Below are positions 26,444 to 34,781 of a stretch of 64,000 nt of DNA, one piece after another (position 1 is the stretch's first letter; every line of letters starts with the position of its first letter). Source of the stretch: Prosthecobacter sp. (GTDB taxonomy: Bacteria > Verrucomicrobiota > Verrucomicrobiia > Verrucomicrobiales > Verrucomicrobiaceae); the NCBI RefSeq assembly GCF_034366625.1, contig NZ_JAXMIH010000005.1, forward strand, positions 62,001-126,000, written 5' to 3'. The position numbers and the translations under genes were made by a program. Below the pieces are notes generated by a model. The model did no database searches and was not told where the DNA came from. It saw only the letters and a list, made by a program, of their open reading frames with translations.

Positions 26444-26457
26444 GTCCAGGCCGCTTC
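26426..26457 (-). terminator. Rho-independent terminator of the hpf operon, inside the convergent gene
   Basis: On the minus strand, the 9-bp stem GAAGCGGCC paired to GGCCGCTTC (26457-26432, 8-nt loop) is followed directly by TTTTTT (26431-26426). It lies 26 nt past the hpf stop codon. The left half of the stem and the A-run form the last codons (KKEAA) of the acyltransferase gene on the plus strand, so the coding sequence doubles as a terminator for the opposite strand. Confidence 0.85.
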
Positions 26458-26482
26458 GTGATTCAAGCTGTCTTCAAGGCGT

Positions 26483-27091
26483 TTATTTCGCCGCGCCGTT
26501 CGCGGCAGTGACGAGTTCCGGCTCGATGAGGCCGTAGTCGCCGTCCTTGCGGCGGAACAAAATGGCAAGACGATGGGTCTGCTGGTTGTGGAAGAGGACG
26601 AAGGGGCGGTCGCTGATTTCGAGATCCATGATGGCTTCGTCGGCAAACAGCGGGCGGATCTTGTACTTCTCCTTGTGAACGTAGGCCGGCTCGATGTGCT
26701 CCTCCTCGGTGTGCATCACCTCCTGGTGGAAGACATGCTCCTCGATGTGACGGATGGAGACCTCCTTGCGCGGGCGGTGGTTCCGCAGCAGGCGTGTCTT
26801 GTACTTGCGCATGCGGCGGGCGATCTTGGCGGCGCTTTCATCGATCGAGGCATAGATGTCCTCGGTGATGGACTTCACTTCGATGACGATGTGATCGGCG
26901 CAAAAGAGAATGATTTCCGCGATGTGGCGGTGATGGTTCTGCACGTCGAGAATGACCTTGGCCTCAATGATGCGGGGGTAGTCGAGGTGGAGGCTTTCGA
27001 TCTTTTTGTGGGCGTAATCGCGGATCGCCTCGGTGACGTCCATATGACGCGCGGTGACGATGATGGGAAGGTTGACGTTGTGTTTTTGCAT
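26483..27091 (-). CDS. hpf: Ribosome hibernation promoting factor, long form
   Basis: A 202-residue long-type HPF. The N-terminal domain (about 1-105) has IIVTARHMDVTEAIRDYAHKKI and the beta-strand block HIAEIILFCADHIVIEVKSITEDIYASID that binds the 30S decoding region. A linker of about 30 residues leads to the C-terminal domain YKIRPLFADEAIMDLEISDRPFVLFHN, which mediates 100S ribosome dimerisation. It follows lptB by 29 nt and, unlike most genes here, is preceded by a strong Shine-Dalgarno (AAAGGAG). In many Gram-negatives rpoN lies between lptB and hpf; it is absent here. Confidence 0.95.
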   Translation of the reverse strand: MQKHNVNLPIIVTARHMDVTEAIRDYAHKKIESLHLDYPRIIEAKVILDVQNHHRHIAEIILFCADHIVIEVKSITEDIYASIDESAAKIARRMRKYKTRLLRNHRPRKEVSIRHIEEHVFHQEVMHTEEEHIEPAYVHKEKYKIRPLFADEAIMDLEISDRPFVLFHNQQTHRLAILFRRKDGDYGLIEPELVTAANGAAK

Positions 27092-27098
27092 GGTGGTT

Positions 27099-27105
27099 CT
27101 CCTTT
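27099..27105 (-). promoter_or_regulatory. Strong ribosome binding site of hpf
   Basis: AAAGGAG on the minus strand, 7 nt before the hpf ATG (27091). It stands out because most other starts in this window have C/T-rich leaders without any recognisable Shine-Dalgarno. Confidence 0.75.
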
Positions 27106-27120
27106 GGGTTGGAATGAAAG

Positions 27121-27957
27121 TTACATGGTGAAGCCCTCGCCCAGGTAGAGGCGGCGGGCCTCGTCATCGTTGACGAGAAAGTCTTTGGTGCCGTGGCGGC
27201 GCACCCGGCCCTCAAAAATGAGGTAGGCACGATCCACGATGTTGAGGGTTTCGCGCACGTTGTGATCGGTGATGAGAATGGCCAGTCCGGCCTGCCGGAG
27301 CATGCGAATGATGTCCTGGATCTCGCTGACGGCGATGGGATCGACGCCGCTGAAGGGCTCGTCGAGCATGAGCAATTTCGGCGAGGTGACGAGCGAGCGG
27401 GCGATGGTGAGACGGCGTTTCTCACCCCCGCTGAGCGTGATGGCGAGATTGTCCGCCACATGGTCGATGCCGAACTTTTCCATCAAGGACTGGGTCTGCT
27501 CCTCGCGCTCCTGGCGCGTGTAGGGCTGCGTTTCCATCACGGCGAGGATGTTTTCACGCACGGTGAGGCGGCGGAAGATCGACTCCTCCTGCGGCAGATA
27601 GCCCATGCCAAGCCTGGCGCGCATGAACATTGGCTCATGGGTCGCGTCCTTGCCGTCGAACATGACCTTGCCCCCGTTCGGCTGTACCAATCCCACGATC
27701 ATGTAGAAGGTGGTCGTTTTGCCGGCGCCGTTTGGGCCGAGGAGGCCGACAATTTCACCGCTTTTGACCTCGATATCGACGCCATTCACCACGGCCCGCC
27801 CGTCATAGATTTTTTTGAGGCCCTCAGTGTGCAGCAGGACGCTCCCGGCCTCTGCTTCAGCCGGGGCTGCAATGGTCTGTGCGGCCACGGAACTTTCCCA
27901 GGAGAGTGTGGGTTCCTGGCCGCCGCCGTTCTTCATTTTTTTCTTTCGCACGGCCAT
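27121..27957 (-). CDS. lptB: LPS export ABC transporter ATP-binding protein LptB
   Basis: ATPase driving lipopolysaccharide transport from inner to outer membrane. Walker A GPNGAGKTT, Q-loop region GYLPQEESIFRRLTVRENILAVMET (diagnostic for LptB), signature LSGGEKRR, Walker B LLMLDEPFSGVDP and H-loop TDHNVRE. The product is about 278 residues, with an N-terminal extension of roughly 40 residues that is Lys/Ala-rich and not part of the standard 240-residue protein. The start is the ATG at 27957, or a GTG at 27963 that overlaps the lptA stop. It sits in kdsA-lptC-lptA-lptB-hpf. Confidence 0.95.
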   Translation of the reverse strand: MAVRKKKMKNGGGQEPTLSWESSVAAQTIAAPAEAEAGSVLLHTEGLKKIYDGRAVVNGVDIEVKSGEIVGLLGPNGAGKTTTFYMIVGLVQPNGGKVMFDGKDATHEPMFMRARLGMGYLPQEESIFRRLTVRENILAVMETQPYTRQEREEQTQSLMEKFGIDHVADNLAITLSGGEKRRLTIARSLVTSPKLLMLDEPFSGVDPIAVSEIQDIIRMLRQAGLAILITDHNVRETLNIVDRAYLIFEGRVRRHGTKDFLVNDDEARRLYLGEGFTM

Positions 27958-27959
27958 GG

Positions 27960-28925
27960 TCACTGCGGTGAGGGTGCTGGCGCGGTGGTGGCGGGAGCCA
28001 TGCCGCTGCGGCTCCTGGGGGTGGCTTCTTCTCCCTGGAGAATGATGGTTCGATGGCCACCGGTGGTGGTGAGTTTGCCCCCTTTGTCAATGATCATCAC
28101 GCAGCCGGGTTCGGTGGATTGGTGGAGCTTGTTGCCCGCCTGCACCTGCGGCCAGTCACGCAGCGTGGTGACGTCGTTTTTGCCGTCATAATAAAGGTCT
28201 TTGCAATGGCCGATCTGTAGTTCGCCGGTTTCGGAAACTTTCTCGATCGTCACCATCGGGCCGCGGGCGTAGGCCTTTTCGATGGGTGTGCCGGTGTTTT
28301 CGGCCTTGTTGGGCGGTGCCAGGATGTCCAGGTCTTTTGCCGCAGGGCCGGGAGTTGTTGGTTTGGGTGTTCCGAGGACGCCGCCATCCTGTTTTGCCAT
28401 GTAGAGTTCAAGCTCCTCGCACTCAATGTACATCCGCGGGTGGCGTACCTTCACGTCGCCGGTGTAGATGCCGTAACCAAGATTGGCGTCAAAGAAGGCG
28501 CTTTTTTGTGCGGTGATGAGGATCTGGCCTTTGGTGGCTTTAGGAGCCTCATCCAGATTCAAAGGCTGCAGCGGTTTAGGCTGCGGTCCGACCGGCGGCG
28601 GTGTTTCTGCCACAGCGACAGCGGGAGCTGTGGTCGCAGTTGTTGGGGCGGTGGCATTTTGCATCAGCGCCTGCGCGGCCTGGAGCGCCTTTTGGCGCAT
28701 CTCGGCGGCCTCCGGCGAGATCAGCAACTCCTTGGCTTTATCCTTCACCTCATCGGGCACCTGCTTGGCGGCGCTCTTGGCCGCATCAATGGCCTTGGTT
28801 TTCGTCTCTTCGTCCACCTTTTTTTTGCGGAAATCAAACAGCGGGCGGGTGCTGCCGGGGCCTTGTGCCCACGTGCCAGCGCTGCTGAGTAGCAGGGCGA
28901 TCCAGAGAATGGATGACGTTTTCAT
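27960..28925 (-). CDS. lptA: LptA/OstA-like periplasmic protein
   Basis: A 321-residue exported protein with a signal peptide (MKTSSILWIALLLSSAGTWAQ), a charged helical segment, a Thr/Ala/Pro-rich linker and then an OstA-like beta-jellyroll region: KGQILITAQKSAFFDANLGYGIYTGDVKVRHPRMYIECEELELYM and later MVTIEKVSETGELQIGHCKDLYYD. LptA forms the periplasmic bridge carrying LPS. It is much longer than E. coli LptA (185). The assignment rests on the OstA motif and on its position between lptC and lptB. It starts 1 nt after the lptC stop. Confidence 0.8.
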   Translation of the reverse strand: MKTSSILWIALLLSSAGTWAQGPGSTRPLFDFRKKKVDEETKTKAIDAAKSAAKQVPDEVKDKAKELLISPEAAEMRQKALQAAQALMQNATAPTTATTAPAVAVAETPPPVGPQPKPLQPLNLDEAPKATKGQILITAQKSAFFDANLGYGIYTGDVKVRHPRMYIECEELELYMAKQDGGVLGTPKPTTPGPAAKDLDILAPPNKAENTGTPIEKAYARGPMVTIEKVSETGELQIGHCKDLYYDGKNDVTTLRDWPQVQAGNKLHQSTEPGCVMIIDKGGKLTTTGGHRTIILQGEEATPRSRSGMAPATTAPAPSPQ

Positions 28926-28926
28926 G

Positions 28927-29475
28927 TCACTTGGCGGGTTGGGGGTCGGAGGGGGGGCTTCCCTCGCCGCTGAGAGCGCTGGTGTCAAAGATCACCATGC
29001 GGATGCTTCCAGTCATGCGGCCCTGGTTTTTCGCGGTGTCAAAGATGAGGCTGTCGCCTTCGATTTGAAAATCAGCTCGACTCACGCGGCTGCGCTCGGT
29101 GCTGCGCAAAATGCCGCCGTCGGCCATGTGGTAAAAGGCGGTCTTCAAGTCGATGCGCACATCGTTCTTGGGGTCGGCATTGAACATCTGCACGGTCAGT
29201 TTTTCCGCATACAGACGTTCGTCATCAATCCGGCGCACCACGGCGGCGGTGATGAGCGAGGTGCGGCGGCCGCTTTCATCGAAGGAGGGGATCACCGCGC
29301 CCTTGCTCACGGCACCCAGCGGAATCATGCGCAGGAAGGCACCGTAGCCGGAATCTTCTGTCACAGGCTGCTGCGCCTTGGCGAACATGCCGATTCCCGC
29401 CATCACGCCGAGCACGATGGAGAACGCAAGTCTGCGGCGCTGCAGCAGTTCAAGTGATGTCGCGAACAAGGCCAT
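28927..29475 (-). CDS. lptC: LptC-like LPS export protein
   Basis: A 182-residue protein with one N-terminal membrane anchor (RRLAFSIVLGVMAGIGMFA) and a periplasmic domain containing repeated beta-strand pattern segments such as LYAEKLTVQMFNADPKNDVRIDLKTAFYHM and DFQIEGDSLIFDTAKNQGRMTGSIRMVIFD, the shape of LptC/OstA-like domains. Sequence similarity to LptC is weak, so the call is mainly contextual (kdsA upstream, lptA and lptB downstream). Its first 26 nt overlap the 3' end of kdsA. Confidence 0.7.
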   Translation of the reverse strand: MALFATSLELLQRRRLAFSIVLGVMAGIGMFAKAQQPVTEDSGYGAFLRMIPLGAVSKGAVIPSFDESGRRTSLITAAVVRRIDDERLYAEKLTVQMFNADPKNDVRIDLKTAFYHMADGGILRSTERSRVSRADFQIEGDSLIFDTAKNQGRMTGSIRMVIFDTSALSGEGSPPSDPQPAK

Positions 29476-30286
29476 GTATCTTCCTCAAGGTTTCCACCAC
29501 TTCAGCGATCTGCGAAAGCGGGATTTGATTGGGACCGTCTGAAAAGGCTTTCGCCGGATCAGGATGCGTCTCCATGAACACCCCGTCACAACCCGTCGCC
29601 ACCGCGGCGCGGGCGAGCACGGGAGCCAGTTTGCCATCGCCGCCCGTCGCGGTGCCAAGACCGCCGGGCCGCTGCACGCTGTGCGTGGCATCCATCACGA
29701 CGCGGTAGCCAAGTTCGCGCATCCAGTACAGAGAGCGCATGTCAGCCACGAGATTGTTGTAGCCAAAGGTCGTGCCACGCTCGGTGAACATAAAATTCTG
29801 GCAGCCGACGCTCACGAGCTTGTCGGCGATGTTCCGCACATCCCACGGGGCGAGAAACTGGCCTTTCTTCACATTAACAGTACGTCCCGTCTCACCTGCG
29901 GCGACGATCAAATCGGTCTGGCGGCAAAGAAAAGCGGGGATTTGCAGCAGGTCGATGTGTTCAGACGCCTGCTTCGCTTCCTCGACTGAGTGGATGTCTG
30001 TGGTCACCGGGACACCAAGCTTGGTGCCAATTTGCGCCAGCAGCTTGCAGCCCGCTTCGCAACCGAGGCCACGATACGACGAAATGGCGCTGCGGTTCGC
30101 CTTGTCATACGAGGCTTTGAAAATCCAGCGCCAGCCATGCTGTGTGGCCATTGCGCCGAGCTTTTCGGCGACATCCCAGATGAATTCCTCACTCTCGATC
30201 ACACACGGCCCGAGTATCAACACTGGCTCCGTGCCATCCATCGACACCGACCCTATTTTCATCACCGGAAGAGAGAACGTCCCCAT
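29450..30286 (-). CDS. kdsA: 3-deoxy-8-phosphooctulonate synthase (KdsA)
   Basis: Condenses phosphoenolpyruvate with arabinose-5-phosphate to make Kdo-8-phosphate, the first step of Kdo for LPS. Over 278 residues: LILGPCVIES, FKASYDKANRSAISSYRGLG, TDIHSVEEA, DLLQIPAFLCRQTDLIVAAG, VKKGQFLAPWD, FTERGTTFGYNNLV and MDATHSVQRPGGLG, all KdsA blocks. The ATG at 30286 follows an AT-rich leader with no Shine-Dalgarno; a TTG at 30295 is possible. It heads the LPS operon and shows the organism makes Kdo-containing LPS. Confidence 0.97.
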   Translation of the reverse strand: MGTFSLPVMKIGSVSMDGTEPVLILGPCVIESEEFIWDVAEKLGAMATQHGWRWIFKASYDKANRSAISSYRGLGCEAGCKLLAQIGTKLGVPVTTDIHSVEEAKQASEHIDLLQIPAFLCRQTDLIVAAGETGRTVNVKKGQFLAPWDVRNIADKLVSVGCQNFMFTERGTTFGYNNLVADMRSLYWMRELGYRVVMDATHSVQRPGGLGTATGGDGKLAPVLARAAVATGCDGVFMETHPDPAKAFSDGPNQIPLSQIAEVVETLRKIHGLVRDIT

Positions 30287-30417
30287 AAAACTCAAATTTA
30301 ATCCTGTGAGCCTGGCTCAAGGATCGGTGTTCATGTCTCCAACCCCCGTGCGCGGCCCGCTGGTCTAAAGTGTAGCGGGAGGGACGGGGAAGACAACGGG
30401 AGATTCTGGCGAAAGTC

Positions 30418-31269
30418 TCACCCATCCATGCGCCGCACTTCGAGTTCAACCTGAAGCGCCGAGGTCGCTCCGGGCGGGCCGTCGAAATGGCCCATCACGG
30501 GGGCGGCATCGTGGTAATCGCGGCCAGTGGCGATCTTGATGTGGCGTTCGTCGGCGAGGGTGTCGTTGGTAGGGTCGAGGCCGAACCAGCCTTTGCCGGG
30601 AAGGTAGATTTCACACCAGGCGTGCGAGGCCTGGGCTCCACGCAGATGGGAATCGGGGCCGTTGTAGAGATAACCGCTCACATAACGCGTCGGGATGCCG
30701 AGCGAGCGGCAGATGCCGGTCATGAGATGCGCAAAGTCCTGGCAGACACCGCGCTTCGTGGCCATGACCTCGTTCATGTGCGTGGAGGCGTTGGTAAAGT
30801 TCGGTGAATAGATCCACTCGCGGAAAATGTGGTGCATCACGGCCTCGGCGACTTCGAAGACGTCGTTGCGGTCATCGCGAATGTCGATGCCGAGCCGCCA
30901 GACCTCGGGGTTGACGTCCACATACCTGCTGCTGCCGAGAAACGGCTGCAATGTGTCATCGAGATCCTGTTTGAGCGCGGGGAAGGTGACACCCAGTGGT
31001 TTGCCGACCTCGTAGGGGCTGGTGGTGTTGATGGTCGATTGCGCCTCGATGGTCAGGTTGGAATGCGGCTCCGGCAGGTCGAAAAAGTGGACGTAATTAA
31101 ACCAGTTGTCGCGGAAGTGCTGCAGCCGCACCGGCGGGTGGGTTTTCAGCAGAAAAAACTCGAGGCGTGACTTATCATCCGTGGCAGGTCGCAGGCGCAG
31201 TTCGTTGTAACTGTCACGCACTGGCGCGCGGTAAAGGTATCGCGTGCGGTGGAAGACTCGGAAGCGCAT
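30418..31269 (-). CDS. Transglutaminase-family protein (first copy)
   Basis: A 283-residue cysteine-peptidase-fold protein. The N-terminal bacterial transglutaminase-like domain starts MRFRVFHRTRYLYRAPV, followed by the catalytic core with Cys176 in GVCQDFAH, His216 in ASHAWCE and Asp232 in LDPTND, a complete triad. No signal peptide, so cytoplasmic. In related clusters this family is predicted to hydrolyse or form amide/isopeptide bonds together with the neighbouring ATP-grasp and alpha-E proteins. It is the most downstream gene of the six-gene block and is 24 nt after the alpha-E gene. Confidence 0.92.
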   Translation of the reverse strand: MRFRVFHRTRYLYRAPVRDSYNELRLRPATDDKSRLEFFLLKTHPPVRLQHFRDNWFNYVHFFDLPEPHSNLTIEAQSTINTTSPYEVGKPLGVTFPALKQDLDDTLQPFLGSSRYVDVNPEVWRLGIDIRDDRNDVFEVAEAVMHHIFREWIYSPNFTNASTHMNEVMATKRGVCQDFAHLMTGICRSLGIPTRYVSGYLYNGPDSHLRGAQASHAWCEIYLPGKGWFGLDPTNDTLADERHIKIATGRDYHDAAPVMGHFDGPPGATSALQVELEVRRMDG

Positions 31270-31293
31270 GGAGTTCAGCGGTGGTCGCCGGGA

Positions 31294-32352
31294 TCACTGC
31301 TGCTGTTGCTGCTGAATTTGCATGTTGGCATCCACCATGGCGTGCCAGGCACCAGGAGGAAGCGCGGGCGCGTGGAGGGCATCCCCGACTTCAAGCGTAC
31401 TGTCGCCATAGAGTACGAAGGTCTGTAAAATGGAGGCGCCGATGTCGTTGAGCTTGGTCTGGAGGCGGTCGATGAATTCGTGCAGGCCTTCTTTGAGCAC
31501 TTCGTCCATCGTGATGTAGGCGATGTCGGCACGCAGCCTGCCAAGAAGACGCACGGGCGCTTTCATCTCTTCGAGGCGACCGGTGCCACAGAGGGCGATG
31601 AGAGCGGTGTGCATGGCCTCGATGCACCAGGCGAAGGAGCGGGGGAACGTGTCGTTAAGCAGGAGGTACTCGACGATGTTGACGGGATCGAGCTTGTTGC
31701 TGCTATAGGCTTGGAAGGCATGCCAGGCGGAACTGGAACGCAGCAGCGCAGCCCAGCGCAATGGACGGGCCAGCGGGTTCGGCGGCATGTCGAGGGAAAT
31801 GGCGGAACAGGTGTCGATCAGACGCGTCGTTTTATCCGCACGTTCGAGACAGAGACCCAGGCGCAGGAAATGCCAGCTCTCATCACGCGGCGTGGTGGAG
31901 GCGGTGATGCCCTGGAATTGGTATGAGGCGACGAGCACCTTTTCATAGAACGAAGCGCGCTGGTTTTGGTGCAACGCGGCCGCTTCGGGGGACTCTAGAA
32001 AGAGACGCAAGCCATTGATGCATTCCCACAACTCATCGGAGATCTGGTCACGCACGGTGCGGGCGTTTTCACGGGCGGCGCGGACGCAGTTGAGGATGGA
32101 ATTGGGATTGTCGGCCCGCAGCGCCAGGAAATCGGCCACGAGTTCGCCTTCGATGGTGCTGTGGCTTTTGTCGTAGCGCTCCTCATCGCCGGTGGTCATC
32201 AAAATGGGGCCCCAGAACTGCGATTCGTCGGCGGCCTCTTCTCCGGCATCCAGCAGCAGATCCTGCGTGGAAAGCAGCAGACGTGAGAGGTTTTCAGCGC
32301 GCTCCATGTAGCGTGCCATCCAATAGATGCTGTCGGCGACGCGGCTTAGCAT
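31294..32352 (-). CDS. Alpha-E domain protein (DUF403 family)
   Basis: A 352-residue all-helical protein beginning MLSRVADSIYWMARYMERAENLSRLL, the diagnostic opening of the alpha-E family, and carrying LGLCLERADKTTRLIDTC in the centre. The final residues are a glutamine tract (IQQQQQQ), encoded by CAG/CAA codons and likely prone to slippage. The function is unknown; alpha-E proteins occur next to circularly permuted ATP-grasp and transglutaminase genes in predicted peptide-ligase systems. It lies 36 nt after the ATP-grasp gene and 24 nt before transglutaminase 1. Confidence 0.92.
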   Translation of the reverse strand: MLSRVADSIYWMARYMERAENLSRLLLSTQDLLLDAGEEAADESQFWGPILMTTGDEERYDKSHSTIEGELVADFLALRADNPNSILNCVRAARENARTVRDQISDELWECINGLRLFLESPEAAALHQNQRASFYEKVLVASYQFQGITASTTPRDESWHFLRLGLCLERADKTTRLIDTCSAISLDMPPNPLARPLRWAALLRSSSAWHAFQAYSSNKLDPVNIVEYLLLNDTFPRSFAWCIEAMHTALIALCGTGRLEEMKAPVRLLGRLRADIAYITMDEVLKEGLHEFIDRLQTKLNDIGASILQTFVLYGDSTLEVGDALHAPALPPGAWHAMVDANMQIQQQQQQ

Positions 32353-32388
32353 GACGTTAAGTGGGAGGAAGGCTTCATGGGAAATGCA

Positions 32389-33834
32389 TCATTGGTCATC
32401 CCACAGCACCCAGGTGTCCTTGCTGCCGCCGCCTTGGCTGGAATTGACGACGAGCGAGCCTTTTTTGAGCGCCACGCGGGTCAATCCACCAGGGACGACG
32501 TGGATGCGGTCGCCGTAGAGCACATACGGCCGCAAATCGATGTGACGGCCCTCAAAGTGATCGCCCTGGAAGACGGGATGACGTGAGAGGTTCAGCACCG
32601 GCTGGGCGATGTAGTTGCGCGGGTTGGCGCGGATGCGCTCGGCAAACTTTTCCTGCTCATCCTTCGTGGAATGCGGTCCCATCAGCATGCCGTAGCCGCC
32701 GGATTCATTCACGGCTTTGACCACGAGATTGGGCAGGTTCGCGAGGATGTACTCACACTCCTTCGGATCGACGCCGAGATAGGTGGTCACGTTCGGCAGG
32801 ATGGGGTCTTGATCGAGGTAGTATTTGATCATTTTCGGCACCAGGGCGTACACCGCCTTGTCATCCGCGACGCCGGTGCCGATGGAGTTCGCCAATGCCA
32901 CATGGCCGTTTTGATAGGCCTTCACGAGGCCTGGAACGCCGAGCAGCGAGTCTTTGCGGAACACCAGCGGATCAAGGAAGTCGTCGTCAATGCGGCGGTA
33001 GATGACGTGCACCTGCTGAAGGCCCTTGGTGGTGCGCATGAAGATGCGATCATTCTTCAAGATCAAATCGCGACCTTCAACGATGGGCACGCCCATTTGT
33101 TTGGCCAGATAGCAGTGCTCGAAGTAGGCGCTGTTGAACACACCGGGGGTCAGCACGACGATGTTCGGATCAATGACACTCGGCGGGGCCAGATGGGCCA
33201 AAGTTTCGCGCAGCATCGAGCCGTAGGCATCGACGGGCCGCACCGGCAGCGATTGCAGCAGGCCGGGGAACGTACGCTTCATTGCATTGCGATTCTCCAG
33301 CATGTAGGAGGCACCGGAGGGGCAGCGGCCATTGTCTTCGAGCACGTAATACTCGCCTTTGCCATCGCGCACGAGATCAGTGCCGCAGATGTGGATGTAG
33401 ATGCCGTGCGGGACTTTGACGCCCATGAATTCCGGCCGGAAATGCGAGGCGGACTCGACGAGTTCGCGCGGCACGATGCCGTCGTTGATGATTTTCTGGC
33501 CGTGATAAACGTCGTTCAGAAACAGATTCAGCGCCGTGATGCGCTGGATCAGGCCGGACTCGACACGCTCCCACTCCTGGTGCGGAATAATGCGCGGCAT
33601 CAGGTCGAATGGAAAAATGCGCTCCGTGCCCTGATCATCGCCATAGACGGTGAAGGTGACTCCCTGGCGGAGGAAAACCGAGTCGGCAGTGCGCTGACGG
33701 GTGGCGTATTCGGCGGGTGTCAGGGTGCCGATGCTGCCCATGATTCCAGCGTAATGCGACCGGGCGGCCTTTGGCTCGGAAAACATTTCATCAAAAAAGC
33801 TACCTGGTTGGTAGTCGTGAAACAGGGACGACAT
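32389..33834 (-). CDS. Circularly permuted ATP-grasp protein
   Basis: A 481-residue protein of the circularly permuted ATP-grasp type (DUF404/DUF407). Diagnostic blocks are [79 protein letters not shown] and the C-terminal [43 protein letters not shown]-grasp enzymes form amide bonds through acyl phosphates, so this is the presumed ligase of the cluster; substrates are unknown. The start is the ATG at 33834; in-frame codons to 33873 lie in leader. A second copy is fused in the gene at 34778-37369. Confidence 0.92.
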   Translation of the reverse strand: MSSLFHDYQPGSFFDEMFSEPKAARSHYAGIMGSIGTLTPAEYATRQRTADSVFLRQGVTFTVYGDDQGTERIFPFDLMPRIIPHQEWERVESGLIQRITALNLFLNDVYHGQKIINDGIVPRELVESASHFRPEFMGVKVPHGIYIHICGTDLVRDGKGEYYVLEDNGRCPSGASYMLENRNAMKRTFPGLLQSLPVRPVDAYGSMLRETLAHLAPPSVIDPNIVVLTPGVFNSAYFEHCYLAKQMGVPIVEGRDLILKNDRIFMRTTKGLQQVHVIYRRIDDDFLDPLVFRKDSLLGVPGLVKAYQNGHVALANSIGTGVADDKAVYALVPKMIKYYLDQDPILPNVTTYLGVDPKECEYILANLPNLVVKAVNESGGYGMLMGPHSTKDEQEKFAERIRANPRNYIAQPVLNLSRHPVFQGDHFEGRHIDLRPYVLYGDRIHVVPGGLTRVALKKGSLVVNSSQGGGSKDTWVLWDDQ

Positions 33835-33899
33835 TAGATTTATATAAATAGCAGGGGCTGTGCCAGAGTTCACGCGGCCTTTTTTAACGGTGGGGCGGA

Positions 33900-34781
33900 T
33901 TACGTTCCACCCACCGGCTCCACATCCACGCCGACCTCCACCTTGTGCTTGCCGCCGCCGGTGATGATGCCGCGCACGGGGCTGACATCGGAAAAATCAC
34001 GGCCGATGGCGACGGTGATGTGGTCGAGCGAGGTGAAGCAGTCGTTGGTGGGATCAAAATCGACCCAGCCGAAGCCGGGTACAAAACACGACACCCAGGC
34101 ATGCGAGGCATCGACGCCGGCCAGCCGTGGTTTGCCTGCGGGCGGATGCGTGCGCAGGTAGCCGCTCACATAGCGGGCGGGCAGGCCCATCGCCCGCAGG
34201 CTGGCGATGGCGAGGTGCGCAAAGTCCTGGCAGACGCCGCGTTTCTTTTCCAGCACCTCCGCCAGCGGCGTGCTGATCGTGGTGGCCTTCGGATCAAACA
34301 CAAACTCATGATGAATGCGGGCGCAAAGATCCGCAGCGGCGGCGAGCACGGGCCGGCCTGGCTTGAAACTGGGCAGCGCGAACTCACGCAGTGGTATTTC
34401 ATGCACCAGCAGCGGGCTGCGGAACACGAACTGGCACGGATCGAGCAGATCAAACGGCACTGGATCACGAAACAACGCGGCAACGTCCTCCCACGGCGGT
34501 GTTTGCGCCGGATCAGGCTGCAACACCGGCGCGAGCTTCACAAAACTGCGCGAGACGACTTCAAAACGCGCATGCAGCTTTTGAATCGAGAAGCAGGAAA
34601 CCTGGTTGCCGAAGGAGTCGGTGTGCTCGGTGAGCAGATCGGGTTCGGGATCAAAGCTGAGGCTGAATTCCTGGCAATGCTGCGTGTTGGTGTCGCGCGG
34701 CCGCAGACGCGCGGCGTGGTGCGAAACGGCCACCCGCGAACTGTAGGCATACGTGGTGCGGTGCGTGATGCGGTAGTTCAT
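33900..34781 (-). CDS. Transglutaminase-family protein (second copy)
   Basis: A 293-residue paralogue of the protein at 30418, starting [20 protein letters not shown], with catalytic Cys184 (GVCQDFAH), His227 (ASHAW) and Asp243 (FDPTND). The C-terminus [20 protein letters not shown] is the typical end of this family. Its start overlaps the stop of the upstream ATP-grasp/alpha-E fusion by 4 nt (ATGA), so the two are translationally coupled, which supports a working partnership between the transglutaminase and the fused ligase. Confidence 0.92.
   Translation of the reverse strand: MNYRITHRTTYAYSSRVAVSHHAARLRPRDTNTQHCQEFSLSFDPEPDLLTEHTDSFGNQVSCFSIQKLHARFEVVSRSFVKLAPVLQPDPAQTPPWEDVAALFRDPVPFDLLDPCQFVFRSPLLVHEIPLREFALPSFKPGRPVLAAAADLCARIHHEFVFDPKATTISTPLAEVLEKKRGVCQDFAHLAIASLRAMGLPARYVSGYLRTHPPAGKPRLAGVDASHAWVSCFVPGFGWVDFDPTNDCFTSLDHITVAIGRDFSDVSPVRGIITGGGKHKVEVGVDVEPVGGT

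Noticed and set aside
31294..31330. CAG/CTG-type triplet run at the alpha-E gene end, considered as a regulatory microsatellite
   Set aside because: Only six to seven glutamine codons of mixed CAG/CAA; a simple C-terminal polyglutamine tail is the sufficient explanation.
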